Assembly (NCBI GenBank): GCA_904063045.1
Contig: CAJFCJ010000034.1
Coordinates: forward strand, 4,531-68,530
DNA length: 64,000 nt
Direction: 5' to 3'
From: Dimorphilus gyrociliatus
Taxonomy: Eukaryota > Annelida > Polychaeta > Dinophilidae
A program made the translations under genes and the position numbers. Each line of letters begins with the position of its first letter. Position 1 is the stretch's first letter. The notes beneath the pieces are model-generated. The model worked only from the letters and a program-made list of their open reading frames with translations, was not told the origin of the DNA and searched no databases. This document shows positions 49,255 through 61,000 of this stretch, one piece after another.

Positions 49255-50082
49255 TTATACGGAGTATAGCTTTACAATTATTTCATTAGCATTGTTTACC
49301 TCAGTTCCAAACAAAAATATTCTTCTTCCTAAATAGAGTTTTGTGGGTACATAACCATGTTTTTCGTACAAACGTCTAGCTCTAAAATTAGACAACACTA
49401 CCAATAATGATATTTTCTGTAATTGATATCGCCATTTTAGAAATATAACATTAAAATACAAAAGAAATATTTACTGTACATCCTCTTTTGTAGCATTCTT
49501 CGTCGGCCCTTGATAAAAGACTTTGTCCTATTCCTTTTCCTCTATAAGTATTGTCTACAGCCAAAATATCAACATAACCTTCGTTTTTTTCGCATCTTTC
49601 TATATAATCTACAGTAAGCAAGCTGAAAAGAGCTTTGAAAAGACTTAGAATTGGTAGCGTCAGCAAGGATTTAAAGATGTCGAAGGTAAATATATTTTCA
49701 GGGCTATGATAAAGTATAAAAATAATATTCTCAGGTATTGAATGAACAATTTAATAACATACTCTTTAAATGTTCTAATTCTGCATATTCCTTTAATTTC
49801 ATTATTAACCATAGCAACGTAGTGACCATTTCTTATATTTTTATCTGATTTTAAATGTTTTATGTATAAATTTTGTGCAGTTTGTAGATATTTCTCTCCA
49901 ACTAAATATACATATTTATTTCTGAAACCATTAAGATATATTTCTGCAACACGGTCAAATTCTTCTAATTTCATTGGACGAATAGTTACATCTTTATTCT
50001 TTCTTATCTCTGCTGATTTCAATGAAAAGTTTTCATCTGGAGAAATATTAATAACCTTTATGAATAAACGAAAAATTGACAT
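49255..50082 (-). CDS. GNAT-family N-acetyltransferase
   Basis: Three exons (50082-49763, 49703-49475, 49416-49255) with consistent phases encode 236 residues. The N-terminal strand VTIRPMKLEEFDRVAEIY opens a GNAT fold. The acetyl-CoA-binding motif A is seen as YRGKGIGQSLLSRADEE (pattern R-x-x-G-x-G). The C-terminal LSNFRARRLYEKHGY is the usual motif B with the helix and the Tyr. About 35 residues precede the fold, with no clear signal peptide. The family transfers acetyl groups from acetyl-CoA to amines; substrate cannot be told. It is transcribed away from the GPCR on its right. Confidence 0.83.
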
Positions 50083-50867
50083 TCTGCTTGTTTTGTTCGA
50101 AGGTAGCTTTTCCTCTGTCAGTATAAAATCCTGTTTTTATAGATTTTTCGTTTAACCTTCACATTATGATTAGTACAGGTCAGAGTATGATTTAGACGCG
50201 CGTCTATCATATTATCACTTGATAAGTAATATTCAACAAAAGATATAAGCATCAATATAGATCAATCATCGTTTAATATTAGAATCATAGAATCTTCATA
50301 ATTCGTTAGATAAGTGCTAAAAATTACTATTTCCTCTAAATTTTCTTAATACGAACTATTTAAAAATACTTTTTAGTACGCTCAGCTAATCTCCTTAGGT
50401 CTATAATGTACCAGTTACCGATTTCTATTTGACACGTGACATATTCTCAGTCGCAAATGTTATCGATAAAAGAAGCTTCAATATACTCTACATTCTTATC
50501 TAAATTTTAATTTATTTCCATTAATACGATAATATAAATGTTTAAGACTAGTCTTATCTAATTAACAACAAAGGTTGATAAGCACTTGTAATTAATTAAT
50601 TAATTAAATACAGTATATTAGTAACAATTTTTTAAACAGCTGCTTAAGGAAGTTACTTTTATTAAAAGAACAAATGTAGCAAAAGTTTAAAGGTTTCATT
50701 TACGAAGCAATAAAGAAAATGAAAAAAGTAAAAAGTTATTAATTCGATAATTAAAGGAAAGATAAAAGAGAATTAAAAAAAATCCTCTTATGTGAAAAGA
50801 AAAGTAGAGTATTTAAAACTGGAAATATTAGCACCTTTTTAACCAGTTTGCTGTAGAAATTACCAAG
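50083..50867. other. Divergent intergenic region between GNAT and GPCR genes
   Basis: AT-rich, 785 bp. It holds the 5' regions of both genes. No gene or clear core promoter element recognised. Confidence 0.4.
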
Positions 50868-51940
50868 ATGACAATTTCTTTATTAAACTGTGAATATTTC
50901 GATTTTATCTTTACTGGTATTACTCTAACTTTTATAAATTTTATTGGAATTGCCGTTAATTTAATAGCAATTGGAATATTTCTTTTGGATAAAATAAAAA
51001 ATATTACAATCATATTACTTATTGGTTTGGAAATATCTGATACAATTTTCTTAATTACTCATTGTCTAATTATAACTTTTAATGAGGTTTCGAAATACGT
51101 CACTAAATTAAAAGGAAATGAATTTTCACCATTAAATAGTTATAATTTCATTAATTTCAATTTTGTTGCTTTTCTTCCAATTGTCACAGCATCGCTGATG
51201 GCTAGTAGTTGGCATGTTATATTAATTACATTGGAAAGATATATTGCTATTTGTAAACCCTATCATTCATTAAAATTTACTAAAAAACGAATTTATATCG
51301 CTCAAGCTCTTATATTCTTTTTAACTATAGCAATAAACTCTTATAGAGGATTGGAGTATGAACCTGGAAGAATTGGAAATAGTAGTTTTTGGATTGCAGT
51401 TCCAACTAAATTAAAGAGTAAAAAGAGCTTCTCTACCTATGTTACAATTCAATTTTGGTTAGTTCAGCTAATTTTACCAATTTTCTCTGTATCAATAATG
51501 ACAGCAATAATTATCAACGTAAGTTTAAATAACGGTTACTCTTTATAACTATTCTTTATACCTTAATTTAAATACATTAGAGATTGAAGACTACAACTCA
51601 AGTTAAGAAATCATCATCTTCTATAACAAAGTCTATGATAGTTGTTAATATTATTTTCATTATATCTCAACTAGTTAATGGTATTCGGAGGATTATGGTT
51701 GCAATCCTTTCTAAGGAAGATATATTGGAATGCGATAAACCTTATAACTATATAAATGGTTTAGCTATGGGAACTTTAAGTATAAATGCATCGTCGAATT
51801 TTTTTATTTTTGTCTTATTTAATCGTCATTTTCGTAATCAAATTAAAACAATATGGTTAAAAATAAGAAAGAAAAATAATCATATTGAACCGGAAGTATC
51901 GCAAATTCAAGCGCAAGTAACTTCTATTGATAATTCTTAA
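50868..51940 (+). CDS. Rhodopsin-like GPCR, FMRFamide-receptor-like
   Basis: Two exons (50868-51518 and 51581-51940; phase-0 intron of 62 bp) encode 336 residues. Seven hydrophobic segments are visible. TM1 carries GIAVN and TM2 has LEISD. TM3 ends LERYIAICKPYHS (DRY variant ERY). TM7 reads NASSNFFIFVLFNRHFR, the NSS.NF..Y pattern common in FMRFamide and related peptide receptors. There is no CWxP in TM6. The extracellular N-terminus is short (about 15 residues) with no signal peptide. Ligand is unknown; a neuropeptide is the most likely class. The AT-rich coding sequence fits its neighbours. Confidence 0.8.
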
Positions 51941-52301
51941 ATGGTAATATCGTATATAGAATTAGAAGTAAAGAAAGTAACCTTTGACCTATTATTTCCG
52001 TCTTTATCTAGTTAGTAAATTCCTAAAACAGGTCTACCATCTATGATCCCTTATTTGTTTGTAGTTTGTAATACATGCTGAATAAATTGAAATACATTTT
52101 CTCATGACTATCTATATTCAGGTGGGCTTTAATGGAATCCAATTATTTCTATAGGAAAGACTCAATCACTTAACTGATAATACAATTACAGCAAATGCTT
52201 TATATGATCCTAGCTATGTAAATCTGACGGTATATGAATTTTTGGTTAGCCATATTGGTATAGAGTTTCTTATATTTTTTCTTAAGATGCTAAAAAGACA
52301 A
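51941..52301. other. Spacer after GPCR
   Basis: No coding signal seen. It ends at the minus-strand tRNA-Lys. Confidence 0.4.
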
Positions 52302-52374
52302 CGCCCAATGTGGGGCTCGAACCCACGACCCTGAGATTAAGAGTCTCATGCTCTACCGACTGATCTAACCGGGC
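52302..52374 (-). tRNA. trnK(CUU): tRNA-Lys (anticodon CTT), slightly degenerate
   Basis: 73 nt. It matches the plus-strand tRNA-Lys at 57232 except for a C-to-A change in the D stem (GATC instead of GCTC, causing one mismatch against GAGC) and one acceptor change giving a second G-U pair. Anticodon loop CTCTTAA and the T arm (GGTTCGAGCC) are intact. It may be functional or an early pseudogene. Confidence 0.88.
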
Positions 52375-52657
52375 TAACTGAGGGTAAAATTATAATCTGC
52401 TTTGTTTTATAGTTAATCATTTGATATTACATATCTCAACATTTTGCATATAGCCAATCCAAGTTGGTAAAAGCTCCCATCTAGTACAAGATTCGGGTTT
52501 CAAGGCTTTAAATTTTGCTATTTCCTTATCTAAGCATAAATTACAAATCAATATCAATTTGCTTATTGTGATAAAGGTCCGAAAGCAGATAAGTCTGGTC
52601 GACTCATATCAAAACAAGTATAACTTTTGATTTCTGAAGTTATACTAATGTTAAATA
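52375..52657. other. Spacer before the ABC transporter
   Basis: Short AT-rich stretch between tRNA-Lys and the first transporter ATG, with nothing recognised. Confidence 0.4.
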
Positions 52658-55600
52658 ATGAAAATGAATCAAAACCATCCAGAAAATAAATCTAGTTTTC
52701 TATCCAAGATATTCATCTGGTAAGCCTATCTCTTATCTAATTGTTAACATTCTTATTATAAATATTTGTATTTACTCTTTTCCTTAAATATATCATTAAT
52801 AGGTGGATGTTTAAAGTTATTAAGAAGAAAAACTGGAAAGATAGTATAGAAAATTATACTTTATTAAAGAAATTAAGTTCAAAAGTTTGGCACGAAAAAG
52901 TTCAAAGGTAAAACAAATCGTTAATACTATATACAATTTAATAGAAATTGAATAATTATTACAGTATTATAAATCTACAAAGATCAAATATAGAAAATAT
53001 ATCGTTAACTAAGGCTATATTTAAATTATCTGCTCGTTATTTAACGATAAGTATTCTATTACGAATATTATCCGTTAGTTTTCTTTTATGTGTCTATTTA
53101 TCAATATCAATACTGTTTAAATGTAACTTGATAATCTATTTCACTTTTTAAACAGGTAAGCGTCCGCTTTCTAGTACCGTTTCTTATTCATCGATTAATT
53201 AATGATATTACAAACAAAGTAACATATGTCTCTTATATAATTGTTTTTTCATTAAGTTTGTATACTTTTCTTTTATTAAATTTCATATTTTAAGCATTAA
53301 TTCATTAATTAGCTCTCTGTTCAATTATCGAAAATTTGTGTATTAGATATTCTTCAATTTTACTATTAGAAAAAGGTATACAGTTAAAAAGTGGTATAGG
53401 ATGTTATATTTATGAAAAAGTTAGTATTTTCTAAGAGAATTTATTAGCTTTTAGAGTCTTTATGAAATTGTTTCTAGGTTTTAAAAATGGATTATGAACA
53501 TCTACGTACTTTAACCTCTGGAAAGATAGTTTCAATATTCTCAACTGATTTGGAGAAAATACCATATATAATGTCATATTTTCCAAATATATTTGGATCA
53601 AGTTTTCAACTTTTAGCATCTACAATTATGATATCAAAACTACACGGATATCTATCGGGAATAGCAAGTTTTTTTTCAATTTTATTAATGGTTATTATTC
53701 AATCGTCACTTGCTCTAAAGCAAGGTAGTTTACGGACAAAAATTGCTGAGAGAACTGATAAAAGAGCACTCTTTATGAACGAAATATTATCTGGAATTAA
53801 AACTATTAAAATGCAAGTTTGGGAAACATATTTTGAAAAGAAAATTGCTCTTTTCCGTCAAAGAGAAATACTACAACTCTTAAAATCATTCGTATTTAAA
53901 ATCATCTATAGATTATTCAGTAGTGTTGGTATGAAACTACCTTTAATTTTGGTAGTTATTACATGCAAGCTAACTCATCCATCAACTCTCAATCCTCCGT
54001 CAATAATAAGATTAATTCTTATTTTAATTCTGTTTGAGAGAGATATTCTTTATTATCAACCGGAGTTATTGTTTCTATTTAAAGAATTGCAAAAATCTCT
54101 TAAAAGGATTAAGGTTATTTTCTTTTAATATAAGAGCTTTATAACTTAAATCAATTTCTAATGAATAGGAAATCTTAAATGCAAAAGAAAGGAGCGTTCA
54201 AGACGACTTTTTAACTGATAATAAACAAGATATATCTATTAAAAATCTTACATTTAATTGGAAGGTTTAATCAATTTTTGATATTTAAAACTTACTCATT
54301 TGCCTAAAAAAAAACATTTTTAGGTTGATGATACTACCCATCCACTCTTACATAATATTAGTTTATCAATGGAAAATTCTGAATTAATTGGAATTACTGG
54401 CCGAGTTGGATCGGGAAAAGTATTAAATAGAAAACAAAACGAAATTAAGCTGTTAATTAATATATATACGTAACTTTGTACAGTCAACATTACTATTAAA
54501 TCTACTTAATGAGGTTTCACCTAAGAGAGGAGATATTAAAATATCGAAATCAAAATCATATATGCCTCAGGAATCGTGGTTGTTTAACGGAACAATTAGG
54601 GATAATATTCTATTCGATAGTAATTTCAATACTGAAAAGTACCATAAAGTTTTGTATGCTTGTTGTCTGGAAAAGGTAAATGTATATTGTGACTGTTAAC
54701 TATGTTATTTACATAATTTACATCGTACAATTGCTTTGAAAGGACTTGGAAAACTTTCCAGAAGGCGATCAAAGTCTTGTTGGTGAGAAAGGATTGATGA
54801 TGAGCGGAGGACAAAAAGCAAGAATCTCTCTAGCTAGAGCCATTTACCGTGATGCTGATATATATTTACTAGATGATCCTCTAAGTGCATTAGATAAAAA
54901 AGTCGCAACCGAACTATTTGATAGATGTATTATTAACTATTTGAAAGATAAATCAGTAATCCTTGTTACTCATCAAACCCAATTTTTGAAATATGCTGAT
55001 AAAGTTTATTCAATAGAAAATGGTACTTGTACTGAAGTACATAAATCTGTCATTTTGCCAAGTGAATATGACGTAAATCATCAGACTAATTGTAATTCGA
55101 ATGCGGATGAGAATTTCGTTGAAGAAGAAGAAGAAGAAGCGAAAATAGGAATATCTGGCTTTCAAACGTATAAAGATTACTTTAAAAGTGGTAATTTATG
55201 GTTATTTTTCTTTTCTCTATTCCTATTTGGAGTAATGTTTTCGTTGAAAATTCTTTTGGATCGGACGATGAACGAACTGGCAAAAAATTCTTGGAATAAA
55301 TCAATAGTCCTATTAATTTTCCTATTATTATTTATTTTACTCATAGTTGAAACTGGGCGTCAATTTACATATTTTATTAATATTGCATTATGTTCAATTA
55401 ATCTTCATAATGATATGTTCAAGAAAGTAATGTCTGTTCCTATGAGATTCTTTGATACAAATCCAAAAGGAAGAATACTAAATAGATTTTCAAGAGATTT
55501 GGGTTTTATCGACTCTATACTCCATTCACTTTTGGAGATTCTTATAATTATACCTGGAGGAATGTTCATCTCTATAATATTGGCCATGTCAACTATACAT

Positions 55601-56966
55601 TTCTTAATTATCCCTTTTATACTATTTATAATAGTAATGGGCATTTCTGTACTCAAGATTACAAGATATGCAAGCGAACTGAAAAGAATGGAAGCTATTA
55701 GCGCTAATCCTATATATGAGCTATTGGATAATGCTTTACAAGGAGTTGTATCAATAAGATGTTTTCAAAATGAGAAGATATTTTTAAAACGCGTCTATAA
55801 CAGTTTTGATAGACATTCTCATTTTTATCATTTACTTCAAGCCTATTACCTATTTACTGAAAATATATATTCATTCTGGATGTTCTTACTTCAATTTATC
55901 ACAAATCTATTTTGTCTTATTTTTACAAAGCCTGAAAATGCTTTTATAACTGCTTTAGCTATTTCCTATATGACAAATTTATTAGGAGGTCTGGAATATA
56001 GTATAAGAACGTTTACCCTATTTGATGGAATAGTAAGATATAGATATTAATTATATTTTTATGATAACAATATAATCGTTTTAGATGACATCTGTTGAAA
56101 GGATCAAAGAATATTGCGCTTTGAAAACCGAAGACGAAGGTAAAGTTTATGAGAAAATTGATGAAAATTGGCCAAGAAACGGTTCAGTAGAGTTAAAAGA
56201 TTTATCAATGAAATACGATGAACATCTTCCTTACGTTCTTCAATTAAAGAATCTTAAAATTAATTCTGGCGAAAAAGTACAGTTGTTTAATTAACTTTTA
56301 GAATAAATATTAATAATTCAATGTTAAAAGATAGGAGTTGTTGGTAGAACTGGTGCGGGAAAGAGTTCTTTTATATCGGCATTATTAAGGATGGGAATTG
56401 TTAAAGGTGAAATAATTATTGATGGTGTCAATATTCTAGAAAGGGTTAGCATTAAACAATCTAGATCTATTATATCCGCCATTCCTCAAGATCCAACACT
56501 GTTTTCCGGAACATTTCGCTCAAATTTAGATCCATTTCAAACATTTTCCGATGATGAAATTTGGTACACTTTACAAAAGGTTCAATTAGCTGAGAAAATT
56601 AACAAAATGGATAATCAATTAGATGCTAATATTGATGAAAATGGAAAGAATTTAAGCGTTGGAGAGCGTCAATTGATATGTTTAGCAAGAGCTCTATTAA
56701 AAAACACACATATTCTGATAATAGATGAAGCTACTGCTAACGTCGACAATGAAACAGATAATTCTATTCAGAAAATCCTGAAAAATGAATTTAAAAACTG
56801 TACTATGATAGTAATAGCTCATCGTTTAAATACGATAATGAATAGTGATAAGGTTATAGTAATGGACTCTGGAATGATTGTTGAATATGGTTCGATAGAA
56901 AATTTAATAGAAAAAAGAGGTTATTTCTACGAGCTACAAGCTCAAAAGTTTGAATCGGTTAATTAA
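52658..56966 (+). CDS. MRP-type (ABCC) full ABC transporter, 12 exons
   Basis: Exons: 52658-52719, 52803-52907, 52965-53122, 53175-53255, 53313-53419, 53478-54113, 54169-54264, 54324-54419, 54484-54675, 54743-56032, 56085-56276, 56331-56966. All phases agree and give 1216 residues. There is no TMD0; the N-terminus (FLSKIFIWWMFKV) matches short MRPs such as ABCC4. TMD1 spans exons 3-6. NBD1 has Walker A GRVGSGKST split by an intron, Q-loop YMPQESWLF, signature MSGGQKAR and Walker B YLLDDP. TMD2 lies in exon 10. NBD2 has Walker A GRTGAGKSS, signature LSVGERQ and Walker B LIIDEATANVD. Asp after Walker B in NBD1 and Glu in NBD2 is the usual MRP asymmetry. The family exports organic anions across the plasma membrane. 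The splice sites of exons 3-5 are inferred from phase and family fit. An alternative ATG lies 6 bp downstream. Confidence 0.88.
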
Positions 56967-57041
56967 AAGTAATACACAACATTTCTATAATTTAATATAT
57001 TTTCATGTTTTTTACCCCAAGACTCTAAATTAAATAGTAAA

Positions 57042-57115
57042 AGGCTTTGGAGGGATTCGAACCCTCGATCTCCTGTTTACTAGACAGGCGCTTTAACCAA
57101 CTAAGCCACAAAGCC
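57042..57115 (-). tRNA. trnT(AGU): tRNA-Thr (anticodon AGT)
   Basis: Complete cloverleaf on the minus strand: acceptor GGCTTTG/CAAAGCC, D arm GGCTTAGTTGGTTAAAGC, anticodon loop CTAGTAA, T arm GGTTCGAATCC. Sequence is close to animal tRNA-Thr(AGT). Confidence 0.95.
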
Positions 57116-57231
57116 ATGTGATGAATATTTCACTTAGCTTACTTCTATTCAAATGAATAAAGATGCTGAACATACGCTAAAGTAATCAATTAAACTATAA
57201 AAAAAACTATTGATATTATAATCATCAGTTA

Positions 57232-57304
57232 GCCCGGTTAGCTCAGTCGGTAGAGCATGAGACTCTTAATCTCAGGGTCGTGGGTTCGAGCCCCACATCG
57301 GGCG
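57232..57304 (+). tRNA. trnK(CUU): tRNA-Lys (anticodon CTT)
   Basis: Complete cloverleaf: acceptor GCCCGGT/ATCGGGC, D arm TAGCTCAGTCGGTAGAGC, anticodon loop CTCTTAA, T arm GTGGGTTCGAGCCCCAC. Opposite in orientation to the near-copy at 52302-52374. Confidence 0.96.
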
Positions 57305-58079
57305 TTACTTTTTAATATCGTAAGAAAGATTATTAAAAACTCTAAGCCAAACAACAATAAAGATTTCAAATAGAAAGAATTAACTATTGAATGTTTACTT
57401 TTTACTGTTCAATTTTATTAATTTTAAATTCATCTTTGCATTTCGTATTTGTAAAATCTTGCGAAGAATTGAGGAAAGCTCGAAAAGACTCTGTGAAGAT
57501 TTGGTATTTTTAAATTCATACACAACATTATCAATTATAATCTTGGAGATAGTATATCTCTTTTGAAAGAAATACATAATAATGTAATATATTGTATAGT
57601 GTATATTATATATGTTAGCATTTTACTATGAAACTAGACGTCAGATTATACCTAAAGCGAAGATTTATACACTAATGGATTAAGATAGAACGAGACTGTT
57701 ATAAAAGTAATATCTAGTTTCGTAGAATGATGCCAGCATATAGTAAAATATAGGAAATATTCACATTTTTCTGAAGAAGCGTCTCGTTTATAACGCATGT
57801 GATATAGCAATGTTTTTCCTGAAGACAAGCAATTAGAGATATCCAACTTTTCGCAAATTTCCGTATATATCTAATATTATGAATATTATTTATGCATTCA
57901 TCATAAGATATCATTGAATTTACTCCATTAAGTATTAATACATCTAAAACTGATTATATAATACAATTAGAAAGATAACAAATGAAATATAAACGCTTAT
58001 ATCTACTTTTGAAGATTGTATTTGCATAAAAGTTATTCAACATCTCTTTCCTTTAAGAGTTTAATATTAGATTACACTA
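57305..58079. other. 3' flank of receptor G3
   Basis: AT-rich, no gene recognised. On the minus strand near 57660-57700 a short frame reads FYLNPLVYKS, which mimics a TM7 motif, but the real TM7 exon of G3 lies at 58080-58255. Confidence 0.45.
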
Positions 58080-61000
58080 TTAATATCTTATGTAATAAAC
58101 TAACCTCTGTGTGTCAGCTTTAAGCATAATATGGTTTATATGTTTCTTAAATTTCGAATAATAGGGAAATGATAAAAAAGTATAGAATGGAATAATTTGA
58201 AAGATTAAGGTTCTATAGCCAATATTATTTCTTAACGATACATTTTCTATTCTTACTGTTAATGAACATTAAAATATATCTATCTATATATATATATATA
58301 TATACATATAAATTGATCTATATATATAACAATTTACTCAATAAAATCAAAGTAGTGAACAGGAGAAAGAAGGAAATGATACGTAATTCATCTCTTGTTA
58401 TTTCGTACTTGTTCTTCTTAAATATGAAATTTAATACAAATAAAGATATAAATAATAAAGATAGTAAACTATAAAGAATTATGATAAAATAGTATTTCGA
58501 TTCAAAAGTTATTCTATCAATAAAAAATATATTACACTTTATAATAAACCATTCATTTTTCTATGAAAAAATGTTATAAACAGTAATTTTGATGTATTTC
58601 TTGGAATTTTAATAAAAAAAAACTCACTTTAATTGTTAAAAGTGGTATTAATAATATAAATATTAATAAATTCAATACAATCATTACAATCGTTTTTAAA
58701 AATAAACTATTTCTCTTTTTCAATATATTTAATTTCAACAATGGTTTTATAATGTTATATAGGCCGATAAATAATGAAAATCCAATTCCAATTGAATTAA
58801 ATATTCCAGATATTTGGCAAATACTACCATATTTTAGATATATATACTTTATCTCAGAGGCTTTTACTATTTTTAGATTGTTAATAACAATTAAAACGTT
58901 ACTAAAAACTAGTGAAAAATCACATAAGAAATTCAATATATTAAAACCGTTAAAGTCTCTTTTCCAAATAAAGTGGATAAGGATATCGACTATCCATAAT
59001 ATATAAATCAATAATCCACTTAAGAGTATGAAATATTGATATATTGGATGTGAAATTAGTTCTCCACAACTGTAAGAAGTTTTAAAAGTTGATTTACAGT
59101 TAACATTACTTTTACTTTCACCAATTATGCAACATATATCGTATTCGTTTACTTTTAATTCTTGAAGAGAATTAAGCGTAAGAAAAAAATCGGAAATAAT
59201 TTGAATATTGTCATGTTTTATTCGGTCTAGATGAAGAACCTTTAGCTTTTGGTTTTCTTTAGATTTAAGATTTTTTAATAAAATTACATTAAGTTGACTT
59301 AAAATTAAAGTTTTGATAATTGTCCCTTTATCGAAGAGAAATTCAATAAAATCTTCTTTCGCTTCTACATGTTTTAGTTCAAGATAAATAAGAGATTTAA
59401 AATGTGGAAGAGATTGAAAACTAAAATTATGAATATAACGAAAATTTAATTGTAAATGTTGAATTCTGTTTGGATGAATAAAGTAATGAGAAGAGAAATG
59501 ATGCAATTGTTTGCCTTTTAAGATTAATATTCTTAAATTTGGTAATTTTTTCAATAGATTTCCAATATTCGCGAAATGTTCGTATCTTAAATTCAATGAG
59601 ATTAACTCGTATAAAATATTCGCAGATTCTTCGTATTTCGGGTGGAATTTCAATGAAAATTCAATATTTATCGATTTAAACGACGATTGAATAGTGTTCA
59701 AATCATTTGTGAAATTTCTACAATATACTTTTAAAACATTTGGACAGATGCAGCCTGTTGGACAACTGAACGACTCATTACAATGATTTTCATCATCTCC
59801 CAATGGACAGTTGTAAATTCCATCGCAAACTCTGTCGATTATCAGATGAGTACCGTATTTTCTACACTTGAAGTATCCTTTAATCACAAATGAATCTATA
59901 GAAATTGAAATATTGCCAATTGTTTCTCTCTTAACAACCAATGTTTAACACTCACTACAACCAATTTCATCATCGGAAAGTGGACAATGAGAAATTTCGT
60001 CACAAATCATTAGTGAATCAATACAATATTTGAATCTTTTACATTGATATTGTCCAGGTAGACAGGTAATGTTTTCGCAATTGATTACATTAATTGAAAG
60101 ATCACCTGTAGTAGTATATTTAATAGATCTGAAATAACAATCTGAAAGTTTTGAACAAGTTGGTGACCGTTCGTCTTCGCTTCTCAAACAATCTGCGTAG
60201 GAATCGCATACCATAGTTAAAGGAATACAATCCTTATTATTACACATAAACTGCTTGTTTGAACAAGCACCTGAATATTTACCATTAACAAATTCTTATG
60301 AATATACGATATCAAAAGTTTTAAGGAATTACCTTTACAACTTTCATCAGAAAAGTCAATACAGTCTCGTTCATTGTCGCATAATTTATCTTTAGTAATA
60401 CACTGTTTATTCCAACAGATACTTAAAAATATCAAAGGAATGTTTTCAATATAGTCTAATCTTTGAAATAAATGTAAAGTTGCTACCTCTCATTAACAAA
60501 ACATGAATTAAAATCTGAAATTGAATTAAATATTAAATAGGAGAATAACAGTATGTCTTAGTGTCTTAGTGATATATATCTTTTATTCTCAACTAACCAC
60601 AATCTATTTCATCTTGACCGTATTCGCTATCATTCCGATAATCGCAAAACAGTGAAGCATCAACTGAAAGTATATCAAAATTGAAAATGTCATTCAAACA
60701 ATTTCTTTCGTCCGATTGATCGTAGCAGTCAATAATTCCATCACATTGATATTGTTTACTAATACAGTTTAAATCTTTTTGACAAACGAAACCAAGTTTA
60801 TGACACAGAGTTAAATTACTATCCGACAAATATTTAGATGGTAAAAGCGATAATTCTTGATCTATTTCATTTTTGCATTCAAGTTTTTATTTGTATATAC
60901 AGTAAATGAAGTTTACACATGATTACGAACCTGCTAATACGTGTATACAAATTATTCTGATGTCTCTATAAGGGCCACTTGAACATTTAAAATAGAAGAA

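Noticed and set aside
57652-57846. Minus-strand frame with FYLNPLVYKS resembling a TM7 motif of receptor G3
   Set aside because: No matching splice phase, and a better TM7 exon with correct phase and splice sites exists at 58080-58255.
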